From Cristatella mucedo (taxonomy: Eukaryota; Bryozoa; Phylactolaemata; Cristatellidae), in assembly GCA_009760855.2 (NCBI GenBank), contig WPIO01000019.1, forward strand, positions 1,857,501-1,910,000: a DNA stretch of 52,500 nucleotides, given 5' to 3'. This document shows, piece after piece, positions 30,094 to 39,959 of the stretch. Position numbers and translations under genes: made by a program. Within the stretch, counting starts at the first letter, position 1. Each line of letters starts with the position of its first letter. The notes under the pieces were generated by a model, which saw nothing but the letters and a program-made list of their open reading frames with translations, had not been told where the DNA came from and made no database searches.

Positions 30094-32230
30094 TTTTGGT
30101 TTTGCCGTCGTCGTGCACAGATTGGCACCGCAAGCATTCGTGAGCCTGACCTTTAAATTGCATATGATACTAATGGCAGTGTTTTGTTGAGGTTAAATGC
30201 ATTACAGTATATAACTTGCAATTGTGCTCTTTTATTGCATTCCATAGCAGATCAAGGTGTAGGCGTCCAAATTGTGGAGACTTGTGTCCTGAGGCATACC
30301 CATGGTTGTGCGAAAGACGTGGCCAAACCTTGACCGTAGCCCATCGCAACTGTTTGGTACTTTGCTCCTACTGCTGTGCAGGTCCTGTGCTTGAGCCTCA
30401 GGGTTGGGGGTGGAGCTCAAGAGGTATACTCGACAAAGTGGGGGCTGGGGTTTGAACGGCTGTAGCAGCCACTCCCTGCTGCTTCGGCCAGACCCACGTT
30501 TCTAGGGCTTGTTTTAAATTTGGGATCGGCAACGTTTTATTATTTTATCAAACCGGTTCAATGTAGTCCTTCGTGCTTTGTTGACAGGTTCTAGCCTCTC
30601 AAAATTCAGCATAAAAACCTCTGCACATCCTTATTCAAAAATATTTAATGAGGATTAGTTATTAACCTGTAGGTGGCAAATATAACGTACCTTCGATGTC
30701 TATAAGCTGGCACAAAAGAAGTGAATACAAGTCTGAAATTCATTACAATCTTGTAAATCCCAGTCACAATCCAATGAGTAGAATAAATTAAGATCTCTGC
30801 CTGTCACAAGAAAGGTGCAGCCTTCTGTAAATCGCTACAACGTCGCATGTCCGGCGTTGAGGCGAAACACTGAACGGGCGTTATGTGTTACAGCTTGCTA
30901 TGGGCACAATGTCGGTGGTCATAGCGGGCTGCTAAACATGGTCGCCAGCGTCTGTTTATATTTATGATAATTGAACACCTTTTGAGATCTTTTCTGCTTA
31001 GATTTGTGTACCTAAAACCTTGGCACTAAACCCTAAGCCAACCCAAATACATCGTAAAATGGAAACCTTATAACTCACAATCCAAAAGTTCTACACCAAA
31101 AATCCCGAAAGCCCTAAGCTTAAAAGATATATCGAAATGTAGAGACATAGCGTAAACATAAACAGAGCTGTTGACCGCGTTTAACAGTTTGATCTGGGCG
31201 CTGTGCCAACAGCAGGAAGTTAGCTGGCTCTATGAACAAATGGTGCTGTATTAACTGGCTAGATATATCGGTCTCTCCCGTTAAGACAGTCTACCATAAA
31301 CCGAATGCCAGCCAGCAAGTCGGCATCATCATCGGCCGGCCGCCGTTCCTCACCCCCTACTAGCCAGATGTGTTAGTTTTGCACTTCTGGTGTTATACCG
31401 CACTGCAGTATGTCTTCGAACGCTTTCCTCTCCACCGGAAAGAGCATAAGGTGGTGAACAGTCTGTCAAAAGAGGTTGCAAGCCTTCTTCAGGCAAAGAG
31501 CAGCCGCAAATATGAAGAACAAGTTTTCCCCAAAACGTAGTATGGACGTCATGGGCTAGTGCACATCTTGGGAGAAACAGTTAAGTCGCAAATAGCATGA
31601 CATATGACAGTCATGTGCATAGGACAGCACCTCCAGCATATCAGGAGATGCCTTTCACATAGAAAGTCCATGCCCAAATGTGCCTAGTCTTGGCACAGCA
31701 CTTAGCCTGTAAACACGGAAGTGGCTGACGATATAAGTGCTAAGGCCGCTGCAGTGCAAGCCGCGGTCTTAGCACCATGGATGTATACTTACCGAGCTGG
31801 CTTGTGGGATTTTTCGCGAAGCACTCGAGACGGCTATTCCAAGACGTTGGGCTAATCTGAGTTATCAGCCTCAAAGGGCACGCCCACTTTTCCTGCCACT
31901 GAATCACCAGCAGGCCTTAGTGCCGCACAGCCACACTCGTTTATGCGTTAATGTATGACTTAATTCTGAAATATGCCTGCCAACTTGGACTAATTGTAAT
32001 TAGAACGTTCACGATGACAGCTAGCCAGTTGGCACACTGGCGAAACTGTTGGCGGTTAATCTTAAGCAGCTGATTTTTCCATAACGTCTGTAGTAATAAT
32101 ACAGTGCACCCTTGGTCTCCTGGCTGTATGATGGTATTGAGGAAGCCGATTTGGCGCCCACCAGTGTATCACTCCACCATCGCAGTTCGTAACAGATCCG
32201 GCAGATGGTCCGTTACGGTCACATGGCACA
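30094..32230. other. NDUFA6 3' flank and spacer
   Basis: The NDUFA6 3' UTR must begin here. The first AATAAA is at 30782-30787, nearly 700 nt after the stop; nearer variants are not convincing. The rest is unique sequence with no further gene seen. Confidence 0.5.
30782..30787 (+). promoter_or_regulatory. Candidate poly(A) signal for NDUFA6
   Basis: AATAAA in gtagaataaattaag. Distance to the stop is long, so it may be chance. Confidence 0.25.
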
Positions 32231-32455
32231 TACTATTTGAGCACGTGTCTCCTTTGCACGTGTCTCCTTTCCTAAAAGAGCTAGGATGGATGCCGGTTGA
32301 GCAACGGATACAGAGCCAAGTTCTTACGCTGACCCACAAGGACCACCACGGCTTGGCTCCTTCATACCTAGCTGAACTGCTGCACCAGTTTCAACCTCTT
32401 CGCACGCTCAGGTCCTGTGTGGACAATAAATTAGCTGTTCTATTCCTCCACTTAA

Positions 32456-32749
32456 ATAATAATAATAATAATAATAATAATTCACTTGATAAAGCGCCCT
32501 CAGAGAACTTAATCTCTCTCTAGGCGCTTTACATTTGCTGTAAAGTGAAATGCAATTGAATGGTAAGTAAAATCATGCTTGAAAAACAAACCAAATGAAT
32601 AATATGGTTAGGGGTGACATGTACAGGGTCGGCATGCAAATGTGGTTAGTGGCAGCATGCACAGTGTCAGCACCCATAAGCACATCAAGGACGAATCACA
32701 GGGACTCACTAAATGCTGTCCTAAATAGGTGTTTTTAGGTTCCTTTTAA
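32456..32749 (-). mobile_element. LINE-A 3' fragment inserted in LINE-B (minus)
   Basis: Inverted (AAT)n tail, cacttgataaagcgccctca, hairpin and 3' UTR, ending ggttccttttaaa. Host sequence resumes at once with gaccgttggcg. Confidence 0.92.
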
Positions 32750-32897
32750 AGACCGTTGGCGACAGAAGCTTTAGCTCTGCAGGTCCTAGACTGTGGAACT
32801 CACTTCCACAGTTCTTACGAAACGACAACTACTCTCCTACTGCTATCCTATATCCTATCCTTTTCAGCAGTCCTGAGCTGCTACTTCCGTGCTACCT

Positions 32898-32993
32898 TTG
32901 CAGCAAATGTAAAGCGCCTAGAAAGAGATTAAGTTCTCTGAGGGCGCTTTATCAAGTACATTATTATTATTATTATTATTATTATTACTCACT
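32898..32993 (+). mobile_element. LINE-A 3' end inserted in the same LINE-B (plus)
   Basis: ctttgcagcaaatgtaaagc, a perfect stem-loop and a TTA tail of about 30 bp. Only about 60 bp of element precede the tail: a very short insertion. Confidence 0.92.
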
Positions 32994-33200
32994 ACCTCAA
33001 CTGCTCTCATAACTCTGCTATGCTTCCCACTTTCTCTTTGTTGCGTGAGATGAAGTCTGATGGCTACCGAATGCATACCGAAAGCCGCTTAGGCAGTGAG
33101 TGCGCTAACAAAACTCTCCTGCGTTACCCCCACATAGTCTTGATGACTTTTTGGAGTTACAGACGGAGATACATTACATTACACATTACATTAGTTACCT

Positions 33201-34108
33201 CCTTAGAGAGATGAAATGCTTTGATAGCCAAAGCTTAGCAAGCTATGACTATACAGCAAATGCGGTGAATATTGCGGACGGCAGTGCTAGAAGTCTTCTC
33301 TGTTTTTAGAAAGCTTTCATGGAGCAGTGCCAGGCTAATGATTTGGGAACGTTGGCTAAAGGCCGAACGACTATATTTCCCATCGGCATTCTGTAGCTTC
33401 TTCGAAAAAAATTGGCTATGCGCTTAGGGTTTCCTGTAAGCGTCAGTGTGATTTAATCATCTCTTAACTTTCATCCAGGACTTGGTTTAAGTAGGGCACA
33501 ACTCTAATCCGGAAACTTCAATATGGGCCTTAAAACGCAAGCATAATTGAATTCTCGGAAGAGAAAGAAAAGAGGTTTGAGGGAGAGGGGAGGGAGAGAA
33601 GACAAAGGAAACAGAAGAGGGAGACACAATGTGTTGGAGAGAAACTGAGAACCTCAATTTCGTGCTATAGAATGCTCCGACGAACAACATAGAAACGGAC
33701 GTTGCCGTGGAGAATGCATAATTGCTTTTTGACCTTTGCATTGACTCCATTTTTTATAACCAGCGACCGAGCCATCTTTCTGCGTTGCATGGCTATAGCA
33801 GTTAAAAATTCATGGTCGTGATCTAAAATATCTGCGATCCTATCTATTAAGAAATAATTAAATATTTTTAATGCTGCCTATTTAGCAGTTTGGATAGTTT
33901 TCAATCTCACCTGTCAAAATGGTGCGACAAGACGACCTGCATTAAACTATCAAGCTTCAGTCATGTAACGGAGCTAACGTTTTCATGGTATTTTTGTATT
34001 CGTCATTAAGCGGATACGTAAGGCAAACCCATTCGCCGCCATTACTCCAAGCTGCATTTTGTTGGTGCACTATACTCAAGCATACTTTATTTTGCAGCCC
34101 TGGGAAAA
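33201..34108. other. Spacer with one member of an 85-bp repeat
   Basis: Mostly unique sequence with a purine-rich tract (gggagaggggagggagagaa, about 33580). The repeat at 33832-33915 is described separately. Confidence 0.5.
33832..33915 (+). repeat. Unclassified 85-bp dispersed repeat, copy 1
   Basis: Shares gcgatcct-tctattaagaaa, taaatat-gttaat and ttggatagttttcaatct with 34528-34613, at roughly 85% identity by eye. Confidence 0.85.
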
Positions 34109-34111
34109 TAA

Positions 34112-34215
34112 TGATACTAATAAATTTGTTATAGCGAAGCCAGAGAACTCAATCTCTTTCTAGGCACTTTACATTTACTGCAGAGGAAGCTCGATCAAAT
34201 GATTAGTTGCAGAAA
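34112..34215 (-). mobile_element. LINE-A 3' fragment, decayed
   Basis: agagaactcaatctctttct, aggcactttacatttactgc and cgatcaaatgattagttg match the inverted LINE-A end. The outer hairpin arm is damaged. Confidence 0.75.
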
Positions 34216-34527
34216 CCGAGTATGCTGCCATCCATAGTTGAGCAAGTATCGCTCTCGGTCTGGAGTAACCCCTCGGTCGGTTAATAGTACTTATGGCCTT
34301 GTGTGTGGGCAGTTGTAACACTACGGCCAGTGCTACACACGTGCCACTCGGTGGCTGTCGAAAAAAATGGCCAACATAAATGACTCTAACTTGCTATATT
34401 AAGGGATGGTCGCTCTTTTCTTTATCGTGCAGTGCTGTGCAACCCCCCACCCGCGCCCCACCCCACCCCCTGCGCCCCCGGCATGAACGTATATCGAGGC
34501 AACATCTGTGACTCACAAAAATGCTTG

Positions 34528-34613
34528 CGATCCTGTCTATTAAGAAATTATTAAATATTGTTAATGGTACATATCGAGCAGGTTGGATAGTTTTCAATCT
34601 TACCTATCACGTC
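34528..34613 (+). repeat. Unclassified 85-bp dispersed repeat, copy 2
   Basis: Second copy of the element at 33832-33915. It ends 15 nt before the stop codon of the minus-strand exon at 34629. Confidence 0.85.
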
Positions 34614-34628
34614 TCGGGGATTACTGGG

Positions 34629-34999
34629 TTATACTTCAACCTTGACGTCAAAAGCATGGCCAAGATCTCTGAGCAAGTCGTTTAGGTCTTCATAGCTTGG
34701 ACAAGGGTTTCCTTTTCTCCTCAGCTCCACCGCAGGAATTGGCATCTCTCTATGACCGACTGCTCTCTCCTGAAGACTACTGCCGTTCTCTGTCTTAGGA
34801 GGAGTCTGTAAGGGCAGCTCAGGGCAGTTTGGCAGCAGGTTAATGAATGAAGGTAAGTCTGGATGTGCGATCGCAGGTGCATTCTTGCAAGCTCGACGTA
34901 GGTCCGCCGTGCAGAAGTAGAAGTTTCTTGAGTGTTCGTTGAGTTCCGGCTGAAATTCTTGGGATAGCCAAGTTGATGCCTTTTCACCCTTTGTACCAT
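34629..34999 (-). CDS. Possible terminal exon of an unrecognised gene
   Basis: 122 codons to a TAA at 34631-34629, preceded on the minus strand by a strong acceptor (ttactttgttcttttgcaag). The composition is protein-like rather than low-complexity: it contains LNEHSRNFYFCTADLRRAC, HPDLPSFINLLPNCPELPLQ and YEDLNDLLRDLGHAFDVKVE. I do not recognise the family. It could belong to a host gene whose other exons lie to the right, or to a DNA transposon; an 85-bp repeat stands just beyond the stop. A further open stretch on the same strand (about 35103-35318) may be related, but the plus strand is open there too. Confidence 0.35.
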
Positions 35000-35009
35000 C
35001 TTGCAAAAG

Positions 35010-35362
35010 AACAAAGTAACGTTTTAATAATGGAGGAATACAATGATTTTACTCACGATTAATTTATTTATTTCATTCTTAAATAAAAACTTTATAACAT
35101 GCAGTTCCAAGCAAAAGTTTTCCTTCCTTCATTCCAGAGCTTTCTTGAAGTTCTCGCAGGTGAAATGAAATGCCCAGCGCTTGTCCTGATCGCCGACAGG
35201 TTCGCCTCAATGTGCCTTGTATGCCTCTCACACCTAGCAGATGCTTCTACAAAGTATTTTTGTGACCATGTCTTGATCCATAGGCTGCTGACATCACAAA
35301 ATGGTTATGAGACGGTGGTAACCTATTAATGCTGTCTCAGAAAAATGTAGATATGTGTGGTG
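35010..35362. other. Ambiguous coding-like stretch
   Basis: Both strands are open from about 35100 to 35330. The minus frame reads WIKTWSQKYFVEAS and ends RKLWNEGRKTFAWNCML; the plus frame is a 76-codon frame from the ATG at 35099. I cannot choose between them or exclude both. Confidence 0.25.
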
Positions 35363-35364
35363 AA

Positions 35365-35522
35365 CCATGATGGCACACTAGGCGAGGCGCTTTGCTTTTA
35401 ACGACCTCGGTCTCCAGGTAGTGGGTTCGAATCCTGCCACGGGCGATCCTTTATTGCCGCTGCAAGCGATGGGGATAGCCGTAAAGGCTCTTCTGTCGCT
35501 ATAAAAAAGAAACTGTTAAATT
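35365..35522 (+). mobile_element. SINE-D copy
   Basis: gatggcacactaggcgaggc, gtgggttcgaatcctgcc (B box), tatt-gccgctgcaagcgatg, agccgtaaaggctcttctgt, cgctataaaaaagaaactg. Confidence 0.9.
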
Positions 35523-35954
35523 AATATCAACGCTGCCAATAGATCGAGCAAAATAGGCAGAAAGACTCCACTCAAAGTATGTATTCCTAAGTAGGTCGTT
35601 ATACACCCGAAGCAATGCCGACTTTGTGGAGTGATTAGCTCTGAAACCAGTTTAAAACTTACTGGCAGGGTTTGAAGTTTCAATATATGAGTTCAGCTGG
35701 TCTGCCACGACTTGTTCCAGTGTCTTTGATAGGAACAGTAAAATGGAGACTGGGCGGAAGTTCCTCAAGTTCTCTTGGTCTAAGGTTGCTTATCGAGTAG
35801 TGGCCTGACTACAGCATTTTTTAAAGGTGCTGGGGCATGACCTAAGTCTAATGACATATTGTTGACTGGAATTTAACATTTTAATAATGGAACATAACAT
35901 TGCTGAAAGTCGGGCTCTTTATATAGGGATACCACATTTAAATTAGACTCTGTA

Positions 35955-36103
35955 TTTATAAATATAATTCATTTATATAGAGCCCCAAGAGAACCTAATC
36001 TCTGTTCAGGCGCTTCACGTGTGCCTCGGGGCTTGAGTCCACGACCTCAGTCAGACCTTGGTCGGGGTGAGCACGTTAACCACTAGACCAAATCCCGTCT
36101 TGC
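35955..36103 (-). mobile_element. SINE-C copy
   Basis: aattcatttatatagagccc, caagagaacctaatctctgt, caggcgcttcacgtgtgcct, gggcttgagtccacgacctc, ttaaccactagaccaaatc. Confidence 0.9.
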
Positions 36104-36105
36104 GT

Positions 36106-36515
36106 TCTGTAACTCATTTCTTGCTGTTCTACCGGCCTGTGCAATCAGGCGTCTACAGCTGGTGCAAAACTCTGCAGTTAGGCTTGTCTGTCGTGAGCGT
36201 TGCAGTTGCCTCATCACACCACTTCTAGCCAACCTGCACTGGCTACCAGTCAAGCAGCGCTATCGACTTCAAGGTTTTGTCACTGACTTTTAGGTCCCTC
36301 CATTCTTTAACTCCAGCTTACCTATCAGTTTCTTCTCCCCTACCAGGCCAAGCATCGTATCGCCCGCTTTTCAGAATCTAATTGTTTACAAATACCTCGC
36401 ACAAATCTTAAATCCTTTGGAGGCCGTGCCTTCAGTTCGTATGCTCCCAAAGCCTGGGGCTCACTCCCGACTTCCGTCACGACATCTTTTGACGTGACCC
36501 CACTAAAAAACTAAA
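36106..36515 (+). mobile_element. LINE-A ORF2 C-terminal fragment
   Basis: ctgttctaccggcctgtgca, ctggctaccagtcaagcagc, and tatgctcccaaagcctgggg are LINE-A codons in order. No 3' UTR or tail is present, so this is an internal fragment. Confidence 0.87.
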
Positions 36516-36799
36516 CATATGATGTTAGTTTTGCATAGCAGCAGCAGATCAATGCATCGTAGAAGCAGGACAGTGGGAATAGGGTCCAGAGGACTAGTGT
36601 CTTCTTTGGTTGAGATATGAACTTCAGGAAGAGGTCACTAATGACCTTGAATGTAAACATTGAGGTGCTACCTGGAGGTATCCGATTACAGGGGTTTGCT
36701 GCCATCTTGGGGATAGGCCCTCTGATCTTTATACAAACAGTGGGAGTTTTACAATTTATAGCAAGACTTTTGACAATAGCTGTATCAGCAATGTACTGA

Positions 36800-37675
36800 A
36801 AATTACGAAAACTAAAAATCCCTGCTCACCTCATAAAAGCATACCTGATGAGAAATAATAATATTTTCTACACTTTTACGGTATAACCCATCGGAAGATA
36901 AAAACTCGTTACCCAGGAACAAAGAAAAAACAAACATTTCTTACTTAGTGCTATTGTGTGGGCGTGTTGTTCAGATCGTCGGAGTATTCATGAGCATCAG
37001 TAAATGCCTACCGAAAGCTGCCTGCACCGCTCAGTGAGGCTATAGCTGCGATGTCTAATGACAAGGCTTCGACCCTAGTATTTAGTAAATTCCCTCGGTA
37101 TTAGTAGTAGTGAATACAGCAACTTAGTTGTCGTACACTTCCTCCAAAGGCTCGCAGGCCGCTACGCGGCATCTCGTCGGCCGCCAGCTTCGATTGCCCG
37201 ATCGCTCGATTGCTTCCTGCTTCCTCGCGCCTCTTTCTTATTATGGCTTGGCGCCGACGCTCGCCCTCCCCCGCTCCGCCGCTGCATTCCCCCGCCTCAC
37301 CCGCCCTTGCGTATCCCGCGCTTGCGTACCGCCTAGGTGGGCAGCGGCCGCTCGCCGAGGCTGAACTTTATTAGGGCGCTCTCTGCGGAATTCCGACTTG
37401 CAACGGAAGTGATCGCGAGACAGATAAAGGCTGCTCGATCAGCGCTGCGGCACGCCGCAGAGCAATTAGCACGGCCGTCGGCGGCGGCCGCTGACGCGGT
37501 TCGCCCGCGAGCGAGTGCGGAGCTCCGCCCGCCACGCGGCAGCCGCCGCCGCCGTCGCCGGTCGCTCGCTTTTCGCCCCCGCTTCGGCCGTCCCCGCTCG
37601 ACGGCAACGGATGAGAATACAGATTCGCCCGTTCAAACAGCCTCGTCTATATCGACGCACAAGTGCCTTCGCGGT
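36800..37675. other. Spacer and GC-rich island
   Basis: A/T-rich to about 37110, then strongly GC-rich and CpG-rich to about 37960. Several open frames on both strands are Arg/Ala-rich. It may be a CpG-rich promoter-like island, but no exon is supported. Confidence 0.4.
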
Positions 37676-37679
37676 CATA

Positions 37680-37735
37680 GCCCCACTTGTAGTTGGCAAT
37701 GCAGAATCGCCCGCTGCAGGGCTTGAGCCCACGGC
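37680..37735 (-). mobile_element. SINE-D fragment
   Basis: acttgtagttggcaatgcag, aatcgcccgctgcagggctt and gagcccacggccga match the inverted B-box side and body of SINE-D. Confidence 0.6.
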
Positions 37736-38049
37736 CGAGAAGATCTCGCTCGAGAACGCACGCTCGCTCGAAATTGAGGTCGAGCCGCCGCGACCAGTTT
37801 CCCGTCCTTTCGGTCTGCGCCGACCTTCGAGGGTCGGTTCGGCGTGTTGTTCGCCTTTTTGTCCTCGCCAGCCCGAAGCGCACGACCCCGGCTCTTCGGC
37901 TCGAGCTTGCAGACGGGCGTAGCAGCCGGCATCGCCAGAGATTATCCGCAGCGTGTGCTGGAACCGCTGGGCTGCGGCAAGCCGTGCGAGGTGCTCATCG
38001 AAGCCGTAAAGACGACTGCACCGATTGATCCTTGCAGCATCTCGGGGCG

Positions 38050-38180
38050 GCTTTGGTTTGGCCCAGCGGTTGAGGCGCTCGCCACGACCGAGGTCAAGAC
38101 CGAGCTTGTGAGCTCGAGCCCAGTGGCAAGTGTGAATAGAGATGAAGTTACCGTATTTTGCTATACAATGATTTTATAGT
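38050..38180 (+). mobile_element. SINE-C copy, decayed hairpin
   Basis: tttggcccagcggttgaggc (A box), gtgagctcgagcccagtggc (B box), gtgaatagagatgaagttac and ttgctatacaatgatttta. Confidence 0.8.
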
Positions 38181-38184
38181 TTTT

Positions 38185-39080
38185 GTAGCGTGCTGCGCTT
38201 TGGCGAGAAATTAAAATATAAGCAGCTAAACCGCTAACCGGCTCCGTGAAGCACTAATCGCCGAAAACGATTACAGTATGCTATAGCTAGAACAACGCAC
38301 CGCGATGTAGCCAGTAGGAGTTATAACCGTGAACTAGAGGCGAGACTCATACTAATTCGTCCATTTCGCACGACGGTGCGTCTGAATGAAAGCGATCTAT
38401 ATGAAGGAAGGCGGTTCTCTAGGGTGGCTATCCAAATATGGTCGACGCACGAGCCGTTCAGTAGCTGCTCCGACCGTTGGATTGAAATTACGGACACGTG
38501 CGGCCAGGCTGCGGTCGGTCATCTGGTTGGCAACTCTATCCGTGGAAGCTGCCAGACCATCGGCTGCCGCAAATCAGCGTGCCGCCTCGCATTCCTTCCC
38601 CCGCGCATGCTTGTTCTCGCGTTTGCATGTCTACCCCGAATCGTGTACTGTTTAAGGCCACATTTGACGTCTGCGGCAATCGACGCGTCGTCGGGCCCTG
38701 CAAACATTTGGAGACGCAAGCGTATTGACCAAGCCCCTCCCTCCCCACCCCAGCCGCCCGGCTGCAGTCGCTCGGTGTGCATCGGGCAGCGAGCGAGCGA
38801 GCGAGCGAAAGAACGAACGCGACGGGCTAACGGAATAGGTCACAAGGTCGAAGAGAGTTGACCTTCTAGGGAAGACAGCGGGCCGCTCGAAGTTCGAAGC
38901 TCAGAGAGGCGTAGGAGAGGCGAAGCGTCCGCGAACTAAGCACGTGCCCGTCAGCCTGCCGAATTTTTCTTATTTTAAACGTAGAATGCAACCGAAGGCC
39001 ACCTGCTGTACGATTGCACGAAAGAAACATTTCAACACGAGAGCGGGAGCTGATCCTGGCCATGGCCATGACGTCCCAGG
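38185..39080. other. Spacer, no gene seen
   Basis: Unique sequence with a short (GAGC)n run at about 38790-38815. Open frames on both strands show no recognisable domain. Confidence 0.5.
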
Positions 39081-39084
39081 AGGT

Positions 39085-39505
39085 AAGGTGCTCGCTCTCC
39101 ACGACCGAGGTCGCGAGTTCGGATCCTGCATTTGGCGATCCTTAATTGCCAACTGCAAGCGGCGGTGTTAGCCGCTAAGTCACTTCTGCCGCTATAATAA
39201 TAATAATCCATTGGTTATAGCACCCTGAGAGAAGTAATTTCTCTCTACGGATTTTACATCTGCTGCAAAGGAAGGAAGATCGAATGGTCAGAGATAGCAC
39301 GATTAATGACAGCAAGCACAACGTGGTTAGAGGTGACACGCACGGGGTCAGCATGCAAATCTTGTTAGTGGCAGCATGCACAGTGTCAGCACACGCGAGC
39401 ACATTAAGGATTAATCACAGGAGCGTACTAAATGCTGTCACAAATAGATGCGTTTTTACCTTCTTTAGCTATACAAATGAGGCTGGAAAATCAGCTAACA
39501 TTTAT
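39085..39505 (+). mobile_element. SINE-D copy split by a LINE-A insertion
   Basis: The left part 39085-39196 has taaggtgctcgctctccacg, a B-box-like gagttcggatcctgc, and tgccaactgcaagcggcggt, ending gccgctata. The right part starts agctatacaaatgaggctgg at 39465. The word gctata occurs on both sides of the insert. Confidence 0.85.
39194..39465 (-). mobile_element. LINE-A 3' fragment inside SINE-D
   Basis: Inverted (AAT)n tail, the hairpin gagagaagtaatttctctct, ggttagaggtgacacgcacg and 3' UTR to ttaccttcttt. Confidence 0.87.
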
Positions 39506-39788
39506 TATTTGTTTACTTTTGACCTCGTTCCAGCCCGGCACTCCACGGCGCGAGCTACCGAGGCTACCGTCCTACTGGTTCCGCAGGGCTTAAGCCGTCG
39601 GCTTTAAATATGTCTACCCACGCATACTCGAGCCGCCGCATCCCCGTGTACTCGGTTTGTACCCGCGATCTGGTGTTCGCGAGTTCCATCATTCAATCCG
39701 ACCCCGAGCCGCAGCAGTCTCTCGGTCTTCCGCGATCGGCCATTATAGGTAGTTAAAGTTATAGCTGGTTATCGATCGGCAGTGCGCC

Positions 39789-39957
39789 GTGATGGCACAC
39801 TAGGTAAGGCGGTTGCTTTCATGATCTCGGTCCCGAGGTCGTGGGTTCGATTCCTGCGGTGGGCGATTCTTTATCGCCACTGCAAGCGGTGGTGATAGCC
39901 GTAAAGGCTCTTCTGTCGCTATACAAAAAGAGGCTGTTTAATCAGCTAGGATTTAAG
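39789..39957 (+). mobile_element. SINE-D, best copy
   Basis: gatggcacactaggtaaggc (A-box-like), gaggtcgtgggttcgattcc (B box), gcaagcggtggtgatagccg, taaaggctcttctgtcgcta, tacaaaaagaggctgtttaa. The head is tRNA-like over about 75 nt. Confidence 0.92.
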
Positions 39958-39959
39958 AT

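Larger units (their letters stand above)
32235..33200 (+). mobile_element. LINE-B copy broken by two LINE-A insertions
   Basis: LINE-B pieces lie at 32235-32455, 32750-32897 and 32994-33200, in the right order and orientation. They contain gatgccggttgagcaacgga, then gaccgttggcgacagaagct, then tatgcttcccactttctctt, and the terminus gagatacattacattacaca. Removing the two inserts restores continuity with intact copies. Confidence 0.92.
35524..36790 (-). mobile_element. LINE-A internal (RT) fragment, interrupted by later insertions
   Basis: Segments 35524-35876 and 36521-36790 are collinear with the RT-coding part of the 18.5-22.1 kb copy (its 19.9-20.4 kb). The break between them falls where the reference is continuous (attgttgat...). 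The 640-bp interruption holds a SINE-C and a plus-strand LINE-A fragment. Confidence 0.87.

Noticed and set aside
39789-39865. Functional tRNA gene
   Set aside because: The A and B boxes belong to a SINE-D head with several dispersed copies and a SINE body; the cloverleaf ends do not pair.
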